A stretch of 64,000 nt of DNA from Rapidithrix thailandica (GTDB lineage: Bacteria > Bacteroidota > Bacteroidia > Cytophagales > Flammeovirgaceae), in assembly GCF_039710355.1 (NCBI RefSeq), contig NZ_JBDKWZ010000022.1, positions 55,233-119,232 of the forward strand, given 5' to 3'. Below are positions 8,816-18,288 of the stretch, piece after piece. Below the pieces are notes generated by a model, which worked only from the letters and a program-made list of their open reading frames with translations, did no database searches and was not told the origin of the DNA. The position numbers and the translations under genes are program-made. How positions within the stretch are numbered: the stretch's first letter is position 1; each line of letters opens with the position of its first letter.

Positions 8816-9502
8816 TCAGTTAGATAAGGCGTTGGCTTCTTGGATGAAATCTTCCAGCTCCCAGGCCTCTTCAAGTTGAAATTCTCCGATACGGCTACGA
8901 CATAAAGCCGACATATAGGCTCCCACACCCAGAGCTTCTCCGAAATCTCTCACTAAACTCCTTACATAAAAGCCTTTGCTGCATACAACTTTAAATGTAA
9001 TCTCGGGAAGGGAAATATCGGTAATCTCAAACGATTTAATTTCTACTTTTTTGGCTTCTATTTTAAATTCTTCTCCTTTTCTGGCTAAGTCATAAGCGCG
9101 TTTTCCATTGACCTTGACCGCGGAAAATTTAGGAGGTATTTGTTCGATGACACCTTGGAATTTATCCGTATGGCTCCGGATTTCCTCCTCGGTGATATGA
9201 GAAATATCTTTCTCTTGATCCACTTCAGTTTCCAAATCAAAGGAAGGAGTGGTTTTACCGATAATCATAGAACCGGTATACTCCTTTTCCCAAGATTGAA
9301 TCTCATTGATAGTTTTGGTCTTTTTTTGTGTGCACAATACGAGCAATCCTGTTGCCAATGGATCCAAAGTGCCGGCATGCCCAACCTTCTTGATTTTCAA
9401 AGTATTGCGGACTTTCTTTACGGCATCAAAAGACGTCCATCCGTAAGGTTTATTCAGTAGGATGACTGCCCCCTCTTCGTTTGATAAATTATTAAATTGC
9501 AT
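8816..9502 (-). CDS. truB: tRNA pseudouridine(55) synthase TruB
   Basis: Converts U55 of tRNA (the T-loop position) to pseudouridine. The protein is 228 residues, the short form lacking an extended PUA domain. The motif GHAGTLDPLATGLL (residues 41-54) contains the catalytic Asp47. The N-terminal NKPYGWTSFD motif and the later KGFYVRSLVRDFG segment are typical. It lies seven bases upstream of ribF and about 67 bases downstream of uppP on the same strand, an order common in Bacteroidota. Confidence 0.96.
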   Translation of the reverse strand: MQFNNLSNEEGAVILLNKPYGWTSFDAVKKVRNTLKIKKVGHAGTLDPLATGLLVLCTQKKTKTINEIQSWEKEYTGSMIIGKTTPSFDLETEVDQEKDISHITEEEIRSHTDKFQGVIEQIPPKFSAVKVNGKRAYDLARKGEEFKIEAKKVEIKSFEITDISLPEITFKVVCSKGFYVRSLVRDFGEALGVGAYMSALCRSRIGEFQLEEAWELEDFIQEANALSN

Positions 9503-9569
9503 AAGACCTTAAAAAATACTCAAAATTACCTGTCAACAACCCTGTTTTCAATATGCTTCAGGATGTATC

Positions 9570-10364
9570 TTATAGTGAAGCAATAATAGCAGACACTCCC
9601 ACAATGAAACAATAAACGGCAAAATAAGCAAGTTTGCCTTGTTTTACCAATCGTATCATCAAGGTACATGCAAGAAGTCCGGTGATAAAGGCTGCAATAA
9701 AGCCGATAGCAAGGATAAAGCTGCTGACTTGCCCGCTTGCAACCGGAGTCTCCATATAATCTTTCACTTGTAATAAAGTAGCACCGATAATGGGGGGGAG
9801 CACCATCAAAAAGGAGAATCGCGCTGCCTTTTCACGAGAAACTCCGATCATTAATGAAGTGGAAATTGTTGCTCCTGAACGGGAAATACCCGGTAAGATG
9901 GCAATTGCCTGCGCCAACCCAATAATTAGTGACTGGCCAAAACCAACCTCCTTTCCTTGCTTTTTTTCCAGAAAGGTGGTTAACAATAGTAATACTCCGG
10001 TGATCAGTAACATAGAACCCACTAACATCACCCTGCCCTCAAAAAAGCTTTCGATTTGATCTTTAAAAAATACTCCGGCGATACCTACCGGTAGCATGGA
10101 AATGATAATTTTTAAGGCAAAGGCTGTGGATTCATTCCACTGAAAGGTAAAGATATCTTTGAGCAAGTCCAGAATATCTTTCCGGTATACAATGATGGTA
10201 CTCAAAGCGGTGGCAGCATGTAGTACAATCGAGACCAATAAGTTCTCCTTGATATGAATGTCTAATAAAGCTTTGCCCAGTTCTATATGCCCGCTGCTGC
10301 TGACAGGCAAAAACTCAGTAAGCCCTTGGATGATGCCAAGGATTAATGCGTCAATCGTGCTCAT
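9570..10364 (-). CDS. uppP: Undecaprenyl-diphosphatase (BacA/UppP)
   Basis: An inner-membrane enzyme that removes one phosphate from undecaprenyl diphosphate, recycling the lipid carrier for peptidoglycan and polysaccharide synthesis; it can confer bacitracin tolerance. The protein has 264 residues and about eight hydrophobic segments. The catalytic motifs LTEFLPVSSSGH (ending at His26) and PGISRSG (near residue 160) are intact. It lies 30 bases after the DUF3098 gene. Confidence 0.96.
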   Translation of the reverse strand: MSTIDALILGIIQGLTEFLPVSSSGHIELGKALLDIHIKENLLVSIVLHAATALSTIIVYRKDILDLLKDIFTFQWNESTAFALKIIISMLPVGIAGVFFKDQIESFFEGRVMLVGSMLLITGVLLLLTTFLEKKQGKEVGFGQSLIIGLAQAIAILPGISRSGATISTSLMIGVSREKAARFSFLMVLPPIIGATLLQVKDYMETPVASGQVSSFILAIGFIAAFITGLLACTLMIRLVKQGKLAYFAVYCFIVGVSAIIASL

Positions 10365-10394
10365 GTAGTTGAGGATAATAGAAAAAGTCCGAAA

Positions 10395-10601
10395 TTAACT
10401 TTTGGGTTTTTGTAAAATAGCAAAAAATTGTACCGCAAACCCTAATAACACAACCAAGGGGCCCAGTGTGATGCCCAAAAAACCAAAGCCGTGAGGTTCG
10501 CTATCGAGGGTCATAATGATAAAACCTAAGCCAAGAATGACCAGGCCGATTAACATGTATTTGTAATTTTCAGAACCGAAGGGTAATTTGTTATTTTCCA
10601 T
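10395..10601 (-). CDS. DUF3098 family two-helix membrane protein
   Basis: A 68-residue membrane protein starting at the ATG at 10601 (MENNKLPFGSENYKYM); the open frame continues upstream but without plausible content. It has two hydrophobic segments separated by a short HGFGFLGI loop, the pattern of DUF3098 proteins found in Bacteroidota. These are regularly encoded between ftsX and uppP, as here, which hints at a link to cell-envelope growth. The molecular function is unknown. Confidence 0.85.
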   Translation of the reverse strand: MENNKLPFGSENYKYMLIGLVILGLGFIIMTLDSEPHGFGFLGITLGPLVVLLGFAVQFFAILQKPKS

Positions 10602-10715
10602 GATTTTTTCGTATCGTATGATGGCAAAAGTAGTCTTCACGCAGATCAAATTAAAACAACTGTTGAAAAAACTACTAGTTTTAAGATAGTTTAAGCTTTT
10701 TGATGTTTGGCCTTT

Positions 10716-11615
10716 TCAATACAAATCATCCAATTTCATTGTTAAATACCTGGATACGGCTCTAAATGCACTGGAAAATCCAATCAAAGCCCCCAATAGA
10801 ATTAAGGCGGTAAAAATAGCCCCGATGATGGTCAAATTCGTAAGCTCCTGGAGTTCCGGGATTCTTTCAAAGGCCAGCCAAAGCATAGAACCTAATAGAC
10901 AAGAGGCTAAAAAACCACTTAGTGCACCTTGAAAAGCTGCCCGTTTTAAAAAGGGCATTTTAATAAAAATCGAAGTGGCGCCTACCAGTTGCATACTGCG
11001 AATCAAAAACCTTTGTGAGAAAAGGGCAAGTTTGATTGCATTATCAATAAGGATGAAAACCGTTAAAAGTAGAATACATACGAATACACCAATGACGGTT
11101 CCGATATTCCGGATGTTGTTATTGATTTCTTCCACCAGGCTTTTCGTGTATACTACCTCAAATACTCCGGGAAGTTGTTCCAAATTTACCACTACCGATT
11201 GCATTTGATCCGTTTCAAAATATTGTTCTTCCAAATACACGATATAGGCATCCCGGAGGGGGTTATCCCCTAAAAAGCTGATAAAGTCTTCCCCTGAGTC
11301 CCTGATCATTTCACGGGCTGCTTCATCTTTGGACAAAAAGTGGACCCTGGGTACTCCATTCTTTTGGTCTATATATTCTTTTTCCTCTAGTTGTTGCTGT
11401 AGGTCTGCAACTTCCGTAGAGCTGAGGTCTTTGTTCAGGAACACCCGGATTTCTATGTTGTTGCGCATTTTTTCCGAAAGCTCCTTGGCATAAAAGGATA
11501 ACAAACTAAACATGCCAATCATAAAAAGAGCTGCCGTAATGCTAAATAAGACATTGGAATAGGGGTAACTACCCAGTCTTTTTTTCTTCCTCTTATGTTT
11601 CTTTTGGGTTTGCAT
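10716..11615 (-). CDS. ftsX: Cell division ABC transporter permease-like protein FtsX
   Basis: The membrane partner of the FtsE ATPase; the FtsEX complex controls peptidoglycan hydrolases at the division site. From the ATG at 11615 the protein has 299 residues. A basic N-terminus (KKHKRKKKRLGSYPYSNVLF) precedes the first membrane helix. A periplasmic domain with MRNNIEIRVFLNKDLS follows, then three C-terminal membrane helices. No ftsE gene is adjacent, which is usual in this phylum. It is the first gene of the run ending at ribF. Confidence 0.94.
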   Translation of the reverse strand: MQTQKKHKRKKKRLGSYPYSNVLFSITAALFMIGMFSLLSFYAKELSEKMRNNIEIRVFLNKDLSSTEVADLQQQLEEKEYIDQKNGVPRVHFLSKDEAAREMIRDSGEDFISFLGDNPLRDAYIVYLEEQYFETDQMQSVVVNLEQLPGVFEVVYTKSLVEEINNNIRNIGTVIGVFVCILLLTVFILIDNAIKLALFSQRFLIRSMQLVGATSIFIKMPFLKRAAFQGALSGFLASCLLGSMLWLAFERIPELQELTNLTIIGAIFTALILLGALIGFSSAFRAVSRYLTMKLDDLY

Positions 11616-12256
11616 TCTATATCTTAAGTGAATTCTGAGGGCAACTTCAATTGACCGGTTATGATCTACTGTGTATGCCACAGTGAATACCAAGGTCAAT
11701 GTAGTTGCAAAAAAATGCCCTTGGAGTTTTTACAACAGAGACCTGATACGAAGATAGAAACTGTTACATAACTCTGTCAAAAATATAAAAATCCTGTAAT
11801 CACCCGGCTAAGATAAACATTTACCGACAAAACTTGGGAGTCATCGTATGGATTCATACCCTTTGAGAAACCTGGATTTTCGAATAAAGTAACAATCTGT
11901 ACGCTAAACCGAATCGTTGCTTGGGTTTGAGAGCTTGAATTGCAAATAATTGTTAAGGTGTAAGTTTATTACATGGTAAAATTCATATTTAAAAAGTACA
12001 ACTTATAAAGGGCTAGAGGCTGTGTTTTGTTTGATTTTACTCTGTTAATGCTTGTTTTATTGATATTTGTCGACTTTCTTGAATGCTTTATACTCTTGAA
12101 TAAATTCAATTTTGTTAACAGGGTAGAGGTTTTTATGTATTGAAATATTACATACCTTTGATATAACTACTGACTGCAAACAAAACTCTGAGAACCAATC
12201 ATTACACGAAATTACTCTAAGGCCAATTAATTTGGATTCACTCAAAATCCTCTATC
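11616..12256. other. 641-bp divergent intergenic region
   Basis: Lies between ftsX (minus) and the glycosyltransferase fusion gene (plus) and so must carry both promoters. Apart from one TAnnTTTG match on the minus strand, I see only AT-rich DNA without clear repeats. A 62-codon open frame at 12057-12245 (minus) has no protein-like features. Confidence 0.4.
11778..11785 (-). promoter_or_regulatory. Candidate -7 box for the ftsX-ribF run
   Basis: CAAAAATA on the given strand reads TATTTTTG on the minus strand, an exact TAnnTTTG match about 163 bases before the ftsX ATG. No convincing -33 box accompanies it. Confidence 0.3.
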
Positions 12257-14257
12257 ATGAAAATTTCTATTGTCACGGTAGTCTACAACAATCAGGAAAC
12301 CATTGCCGATGCAATACGTTCAGTCATCCGGCAAGACTATAAAAACATTGAATACATAGTGGTGGACGGGCAGTCCACAGATGGTACGGTAGAAGTGATC
12401 CGGCAATTTGAAGGGCAAATTCATCAATTTGTTTCGGAAAGGGATGAGGGCTTGTACGATGCCATCAATAAAGGTATCCGGATGGCTACCGGTGATGTGG
12501 TAGGTTTATTGCATTCGGACGATGTGTTTTATTCGCCCACTGTACTTTCCCAAATTGCAGAAGCCTTTCAGGATGAAAAAGTAGATTGTACTTATGGAGA
12601 CCTGGAATATGTGGATCGTTCTAATCCCAACCAGGTGATTCGCAACTGGATTGCCGGGGAGTTTGTCAAGAAGTCCTTTGTTTTTGGGTGGATGCCACCC
12701 CACACTACTTTTTTTGCCAAGAAAAAATACTTCGAAGAACTGGGATATTACGATACCAATTTTAAAACGGCTGCGGATTACGAACTTATGTTGCGCTTCT
12801 TGTTCCAAAATGACCTGGAAGTAAAATATATCCCTTCCAAAGTGGTGAAAATGCGGGTTGGCGGCCAAAGTAACGGAACGTTAAAATACCGGATGCTTGC
12901 CAACAAAGAAGATGAAAGTGCCTGGGTGAAAAACCGCTTACAGCCTCGTTTTTATACTCGAATCTTAAAACCCTTGCGCAAAGTAGGGCAGTTTACCTTT
13001 TCCTATTTGAGCAATGCCTATTTGTTGCCCATATTGGCGATGTTATTGATCGTTGCCGGATCTTTAAATTCGGTTTATCCCGACCTTTTCGGAATACATT
13101 ATAAAATAGGCTTGTCTTTTGCTACGGCTTGGGCGGTTTCTATGATGTCCATCCCGGTGATTGTACGGGTGGCGAGAATGAAACACCTGACCGATAACCC
13201 GAATGCCCGTAGTGCGCATAAAACTTCAACGCCTACACTCGGGGGGATTTCATTGTTTATTGCCTCCATTCTTGGTATTACCCTCTGGACGCCTTTTGAG
13301 GTGAACCATGGTTTCCAGTTTATCATCGCAGCCATCTTGATTCTCTTTTTTGTCGGACTGAAAGACGATATTTTACTGATTGCTCCCATGAAAAAGTTGG
13401 CTGCACAAATAGTGGCGTGCTTGTTAGTCATCCTGGGAGCAGACATCCGTATCGGAAGTATGTTTGGCATCCTGGGTGTGTTTGAGCTTTCCTATTGGGC
13501 TAGTGTGCTGTTTACGTTGTTTATCTATATAGTGATTATCAACTCCTACAACCTGATAGATGGGATTGACGGGCTAGCCGCAAGTATGGGAATTGTAGCA
13601 GCCTTGTCCTTTGGGGTTTGGTTTGCCTTGTCTGGCTATCACCCCTTGGCAATATTGGCTTTTACCCTTGCCGGGGCCTTGAGCGGTTTCTTAAAGTTTA
13701 ACTTTTCCAAAAGCTCCAAAATCTTTTTGGGAGATACAGGGTCTTTATTACTCGGGTTTGTGATTAGCTTGTTGACCGTACGGTTTATCATGTACAATGA
13801 AGTTGCCAGTGGGCCTTTGCATGTTCAGAATGCACCCTTTATCGCCATTTCGTTTTTGATCATTCCATTATTTGATACTTTGCGGGTGTTTATGATCCGG
13901 TTGTCACAGAAGAAATCACCCTTTTACCCCGACCGCAACCATATACATCATTTGCTGATTGACCGGAATCCAAGTCATAAACGGGCAACCTTGTTTCTGG
14001 CGTTGACCAATCTGGTTTTCTGTCTGATATCTTATCAAATCTTTAAAAATGCCACACCTACGGCAACTTTAGTGATGTTGCCTCTCTTTTTCGGGCTATA
14101 TGTCTTAATGTGTTATATCCTGAAAAATACCCAAGCAGGCATTTTTGAGAATTTTATCATGAAATACTTGCCCTTCCTGCATCCGGTATTCTGGAACAAG
14201 GGCTTTGATCAGGAAGAGAAGAAAGAATCTGCCTTTTTCCTTGCGGAGGAGAGTTGA
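12257..14257 (+). CDS. Fusion: family 2 glycosyltransferase + WecA/TagO-like undecaprenyl-phosphate sugar-1-phosphate transferase
   Basis: A 666-residue protein with two enzymes in one chain. Residues 1 to about 240 are a GT-A glycosyltransferase (family 2): SIVTVVYNNQETI at the start, VVDGQSTDGT, and the metal-binding HSDD at 86-89. From about 255 there is a polytopic membrane domain of the polyprenyl-phosphate N-acetylhexosamine-1-phosphate transferase family: LGGI, the Asp pair in GLKDD (about 367), NSYNLIDGIDGLA (428-440), GDTGSLLLGF (about 492) and the DRNHIHHLL motif (about 558). The reading frame is unbroken across the join. It probably starts a surface glycan on the lipid carrier and may add the next sugar. 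The sugars are unknown, and no other polysaccharide genes are adjacent. Confidence 0.9.
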   Translation: MKISIVTVVYNNQETIADAIRSVIRQDYKNIEYIVVDGQSTDGTVEVIRQFEGQIHQFVSERDEGLYDAINKGIRMATGDVVGLLHSDDVFYSPTVLSQIAEAFQDEKVDCTYGDLEYVDRSNPNQVIRNWIAGEFVKKSFVFGWMPPHTTFFAKKKYFEELGYYDTNFKTAADYELMLRFLFQNDLEVKYIPSKVVKMRVGGQSNGTLKYRMLANKEDESAWVKNRLQPRFYTRILKPLRKVGQFTFSYLSNAYLLPILAMLLIVAGSLNSVYPDLFGIHYKIGLSFATAWAVSMMSIPVIVRVARMKHLTDNPNARSAHKTSTPTLGGISLFIASILGITLWTPFEVNHGFQFIIAAILILFFVGLKDDILLIAPMKKLAAQIVACLLVILGADIRIGSMFGILGVFELSYWASVLFTLFIYIVIINSYNLIDGIDGLAASMGIVAALSFGVWFALSGYHPLAILAFTLAGALSGFLKFNFSKSSKIFLGDTGSLLLGFVISLLTVRFIMYNEVASGPLHVQNAPFIAISFLIIPLFDTLRVFMIRLSQKKSPFYPDRNHIHHLLIDRNPSHKRATLFLALTNLVFCLISYQIFKNATPTATLVMLPLFFGLYVLMCYILKNTQAGIFENFIMKYLPFLHPVFWNKGFDQEEKKESAFFLAEES

Positions 14258-14286
14258 ATCCCTGTAAGGCACTCCTGAAATTCTAA

Positions 14287-14328
14287 AAAGAGCCTGGAAG
14301 TTTGCATTCCAGGCTCTTTGTTTATTTT
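14287..14328. terminator. Bidirectional terminator between convergent genes
   Basis: Perfect 13-bp stem (14287-14299 with 14307-14319), 7-base loop, and a T-rich tract on the right. It starts 29 bases after the fusion-gene stop and abuts the convergent 14322-14852 gene. Confidence 0.85.
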
Positions 14329-14852
14329 TTCCATTTATTGAATAGGATATTTGCCATAATTCGGGGTTCCCAATAGGCAAATTCGGCAAACTCATGGAAT
14401 GTGAGTTGCTGAACGTACTTACTTGCTATTTCATCATCCGCATCCAACTTCTTCGTTAATACCTCTTTACTAATAACGGTAAAGACCGGTTCAAAAACCG
14501 AAGCCAGTTCCTGATGGTTGATGAATTCATTGTCCGGCAAGCCTTCCTTTTCGCTTAGCTCTTCTGTCAGGGGCATTAAGCTTTGACTAATGGCTATGAA
14601 TGGATAAAATTTGTTCACAAATACAAATAGCCCCTTATTTTCAGGGGTGAGGAATATTGCTTCGTGATACGAATGATTGTCCTCTAATTTTCTCCGGAGG
14701 AGGAATTTTAGTGTATAGTCTGTTTGTGCGTCTACAAGTTTGCAATGCTTCTCAAATTCACTCCAGTCTACTTTGGTAAAGATCTCTGCACCTTTGCTGA
14801 AAAAACCCGAAGCGTTAGGTGGAAATACCAAGTTATCATTTTCCCCAATCAT
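14322..14852 (-). CDS. Conserved hypothetical protein
   Basis: A 176-residue soluble, acidic protein with no signal peptide, membrane helix or recognisable motif. The C-terminus (FHEFAEFAYWEPRIMANILFNKW) is helical and aromatic-rich. The ATG at 14850-14852 gives a natural start. It is convergent with the glycosyltransferase fusion and shares its terminator. I do not recognise the family, and no function can be inferred from the neighbours. Confidence 0.65.
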   Translation of the reverse strand: MIGENDNLVFPPNASGFFSKGAEIFTKVDWSEFEKHCKLVDAQTDYTLKFLLRRKLEDNHSYHEAIFLTPENKGLFVFVNKFYPFIAISQSLMPLTEELSEKEGLPDNEFINHQELASVFEPVFTVISKEVLTKKLDADDEIASKYVQQLTFHEFAEFAYWEPRIMANILFNKWKK

Positions 14853-15078
14853 AATTTTTTTCTTAGTTTACTAAATAACTCAGTAATAACGGTTAATTTC
14901 TATATTGGCTGAAACAGGGTTAACAAATAAAAGGAAGCGCTTGACAAAATCGGTTTTTGTGTGAATGCGCCAGAGAACCTCAATTCTTTTTGCTACCTCA
15001 TCAACCTTACAATCGATTTTGAATTTAAGTGTGCAATTATCCTATTTATCTTTATAGCAAACAAGTATTCTTCTGTTT

Positions 15079-15972
15079 ATGAAACGTGTACATCATATTA
15101 CTACAAGTATTTTCTTATTGGTTTTTTGTGGTTTTAATATTTTACTACTGCATCCGGCTGTTTCCCAGACGAAAAAGAAATTAACCGTTGCTTTTTACAA
15201 TACCCACCAACTTTACGATACGATTGACAATCCCAAGACAGACGATAATGCCTACTTGCCGCTTGGGCCTCAAGCCTGGACATTGGAAAAGTACCACCTG
15301 AAGCTGGAAAACATTGCCCGGAGTATAAAATCAATAGGGCATAAAGGACCTGATATTCTTGGTTTAAGTGAAGTGGAAAATAGCAAAGTCCTACGGGATT
15401 TATTACAGAAGCGCATATTAAAGAAAGCAAAATACCAAGCGGTTCATTTTGACTCTCCACACCCTAAGGGATTAGATGTGGTTTTGCTATATAAGAAAAA
15501 AGTATTGGAGGTGATTTCTCAAAGGGTTTTTCCTGTGTATTCGGAAGACGGCCGTTTGCAGGGGAGTGATATTTTATTGGTTTCAGGTAAAATCAAACAA
15601 GACGAATTTCATTTTATTATTTGGCATGTTGAGAATAATGAGAATACTTTATTTTTGGAAAAGGCAGGATTAAAGGTTTTAAAAGAAGTTTTACAAAACC
15701 TGCACCAACGAACCCCTAATGCCAAACTACTGGTGATGGGAGAGTTTGATAGCAATCCGTTGGAAGAGACTTTGGGAGAAGACAATTTCTTAACGAACCC
15801 CTTTCAACAAACGGAATCACCCTCTTCCGGTAAGATAATAGTCTCTCAGAACTTGGTTCGGGCTTCGGAAGGGTATTCTTATAAAAAAGACTCTGCGACT
15901 ATACTGCCTGCTAAAACGGACAGCGAAGGCGGTGAACAGTGGCTGCCTGTATTCATACAATTAATCCGTTAA
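15079..15972 (+). CDS. Secreted endonuclease/exonuclease/phosphatase-fold protein, probably catalytically degenerate
   Basis: A 297-residue exported protein with a signal peptide ending near AVSQTKK. The fold is that of EEP-superfamily proteins common in Bacteroidota: FYNTHQLYDTIDNP (usual YNVENLFD), LGLSEVENSKVL with the metal-binding Glu, and FDSPHPKGLDVVLLY. The later catalytic motifs are altered. The usual GDFND reads GEFDS, the NHWPSR-like segment reads WHVENN, and the C-terminal SDH pair is replaced by GEQW before LPVFIQ. It may therefore bind rather than cleave phosphoesters, but that is inference. It overlaps the convergent oxidoreductase gene by 12 bases. Confidence 0.8.
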   Translation: MKRVHHITTSIFLLVFCGFNILLLHPAVSQTKKKLTVAFYNTHQLYDTIDNPKTDDNAYLPLGPQAWTLEKYHLKLENIARSIKSIGHKGPDILGLSEVENSKVLRDLLQKRILKKAKYQAVHFDSPHPKGLDVVLLYKKKVLEVISQRVFPVYSEDGRLQGSDILLVSGKIKQDEFHFIIWHVENNENTLFLEKAGLKVLKEVLQNLHQRTPNAKLLVMGEFDSNPLEETLGEDNFLTNPFQQTESPSSGKIIVSQNLVRASEGYSYKKDSATILPAKTDSEGGEQWLPVFIQLIR

Positions 15973-18279
15973 CGCTGTTTTAATTTTGATCACAACCGAT
16001 TTAGACGTAGGGGTATTGCTGATCTCGGCCGTACTGTTTACCGGGACTAATACATTGGCTTCCGGAAAGTAAGTGGCCACACATTGCTTGGGAATGGGGT
16101 AGGGTACCACGATAAATTTTCTGGCAATTCTTTCTTCGTTATCGTAATAAGAATATAGATCAACGATTTGTTCGGGGCTGAGTTGAGCGGATTTGATATC
16201 TTCCGGGTGCATTAAGATCACCCTCCGTTCATTGTAAATCCCCCTGTACCGGTCGTTTAATCCGTAAATCGTAGTGTTGTACTGATCATGACTGCGAATG
16301 GTCATCATTAAATACTCGTCTGCCAGAAGCCGGATAGACGAACACGAATTAATGGTGAACTGGGCTTTGCCATTAAGTGTATTGAATTTTCTGTCCCGGG
16401 CACAATTAGGTAAATAGAAACCGTTTTCTTGCCGTACTTTTTGATTGTAATGTTCAAAGCCTGGAATGACAGCTTCTATAGCATCCCGGATCGCATCATA
16501 ATTATGAGTCATTTCGTCCCAATTAACGGATGTTTGATAACCCAAAGTAGCTTTGGCCAACCGGGCTACAATGGCAGGTTCGCTCAATAGCTGTGTGGAA
16601 GCCGGTTCTAAACGGCCTTGCGTTTTATGTACGATGCCCATGGAGTTTTCAACACTGACAAACTGGGGACCCGATTTTTGCATATCTTCTTCCGTGCGCC
16701 CCAGACAAGGCAAAATCAACGCTTCATTGCCATGTACCAAGTGGCTGCGATTGAGTTTGGTGGAAACATGTACCGTTAATTTACAATTTTGCAAAGCTTG
16801 TGCCGTGTATTCCGTGTCAGGGGTGGCTGACAGGAAATTGCCGCCCATGGCAAAGAAGACTTTGGCGCTTCCATTGTACATTGCTTTGATGGCCTCTACC
16901 GAATCAAAGCCGTGATGCTCAGGAGGAATAAAGTTGAAGTTTCTGCCCAGGCGCTCCAAAAATGCTTGACTAGGTTTTTCCCAGATACCCATTGTGCGAT
17001 CTCCCTGTACGTTGCTATGCCCTCTTACCGGGCATGTACCGGCTCCGGGTTTGCCAATGCTGCCTTTCATCAAGAGGAGGTTGACAATTTCCCTGACATT
17101 GCCCACCGCATTTTTATGCTGTGTCAGTCCCATGGCCCAGCAGATAATGATGCGTTTTTTGGATGCCAGTAGCTCGCAAGCTTGCAGGATTTTGGCTTTT
17201 TCGATGCCTGTTTCCCGGATCAATTCGTCCAGGTCGTATTGTTTTAAGTCATTTGTAAAAGCCTCGAATCCTTCCGTATGTTGCTCGATAAATTCTTTAT
17301 CCAACACGCTCCCGGGTGATTGCGCTTCTTTTTCCAACAGGATTTTGTTCATGGCTTTTAGCAATGCAACATCTCCATTAATTTTAATTTGCAAGAAAAT
17401 ATCAGTCAATAGCGTACCCTTGCCCAACATTTGAACCGGATCTTGCGGATGTTTAAAGTATTGAAAACCTGCTTCAGGCAAAGGGTTTACGATGATAACT
17501 TTGCAACCGTTTTTCTTGGCTTTTTGCAAAGCGGTAAGCATACGGGGGTGGTTGGTGCCGGGGTTTTGCCCCATAATCATAATCACTTCTGCCTTATAGA
17601 AGTCTTCTAAAGTAACCGAGCCTTTGCCGATACCTAAGGTTTGAGATAAACCGGAACCGCTGGACTCATGGCACATGTTGGAACAGTCCGGCAAATTATT
17701 GGTGCCAAATTGTCTTACAAACAGTTGGTATAGAAAAGCTGCTTCGTTGCTGGTGCGGCCGGATGTATAGAAAACCGCCTCGTCCGGCGAGTTCAATGAA
17801 TTCAGATGCCGGGCAATCCATTGAAAGGCTTTTTCCCACGTAACCGGTTCATAATGTTCACTGCCTTCCCTTAATAGCATAGGCTCAGTCAGCCGGCCTT
17901 GTTTGCCCAACCAATAATCGGATTGTTGGGAAAGGTTGGTGATTGAGTATTTTTTGAAAAAGTCTGAGGTAACCCGTCTGATTGTGGCCTCTTCAGCCAC
18001 TGCTTTAGCCCCGTTTTCACAGTATTCGCCCAATTTAGAACGTTTTTGAGGGTCGGGCCAGGCACAACCGGGGCAATCGAAGCCTTGTTGTTGATTAAGC
18101 TTAGTCAAAACACTTAGTCCTCTGAAGGGGTCCATTTCTTCGAGAATATGTTTTGCAGCGGATAAAATGGCAGGAATACCTGCCGCCATTTCTTTTGGTG
18201 GGGAAAGCTTTAAGCCCGTAAAATTAGCCGGGGGTTGGGCTTCTATTTTCTTTTTGGAAGGCCTTGATTGAGTGCTCAT
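15961..18279 (-). CDS. FdhF/YdeP-family molybdopterin oxidoreductase
   Basis: A 772-residue relative of formate dehydrogenase alpha subunits, of the YdeP branch, carrying bis-MGD molybdenum cofactor. The N-terminal GFDCPGCAWPDP motif is diagnostic for this branch, which has a reduced N-terminal cysteine set. The NMCHESSGSG segment near residue 200 has the probable Mo-ligand Cys, and GQNPGTNHPRML and GHSNVQGDRTMG bind the cofactor. The YdeP substrate is not well defined; formate is a guess from homology. No electron-transfer subunit is encoded nearby. A small protein gene lies nine bases upstream, and fdhD, moaD and moaE are close, which fits cofactor supply. Confidence 0.92.
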   Translation of the reverse strand: MSTQSRPSKKKIEAQPPANFTGLKLSPPKEMAAGIPAILSAAKHILEEMDPFRGLSVLTKLNQQQGFDCPGCAWPDPQKRSKLGEYCENGAKAVAEEATIRRVTSDFFKKYSITNLSQQSDYWLGKQGRLTEPMLLREGSEHYEPVTWEKAFQWIARHLNSLNSPDEAVFYTSGRTSNEAAFLYQLFVRQFGTNNLPDCSNMCHESSGSGLSQTLGIGKGSVTLEDFYKAEVIMIMGQNPGTNHPRMLTALQKAKKNGCKVIIVNPLPEAGFQYFKHPQDPVQMLGKGTLLTDIFLQIKINGDVALLKAMNKILLEKEAQSPGSVLDKEFIEQHTEGFEAFTNDLKQYDLDELIRETGIEKAKILQACELLASKKRIIICWAMGLTQHKNAVGNVREIVNLLLMKGSIGKPGAGTCPVRGHSNVQGDRTMGIWEKPSQAFLERLGRNFNFIPPEHHGFDSVEAIKAMYNGSAKVFFAMGGNFLSATPDTEYTAQALQNCKLTVHVSTKLNRSHLVHGNEALILPCLGRTEEDMQKSGPQFVSVENSMGIVHKTQGRLEPASTQLLSEPAIVARLAKATLGYQTSVNWDEMTHNYDAIRDAIEAVIPGFEHYNQKVRQENGFYLPNCARDRKFNTLNGKAQFTINSCSSIRLLADEYLMMTIRSHDQYNTTIYGLNDRYRGIYNERRVILMHPEDIKSAQLSPEQIVDLYSYYDNEERIARKFIVVPYPIPKQCVATYFPEANVLVPVNSTAEISNTPTSKSVVIKIKTALTD

Positions 18280-18288
18280 AATCGCATA

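Noticed and set aside
9140..9460. 106-codon plus-strand frame
   Set aside because: It is the reverse-strand shadow of truB.
12057..12245. 62-codon open frame on the minus strand in the ftsX/fusion-gene gap
   Set aside because: No good start context, unusual composition and no family-like pattern; it lies in a promoter region.
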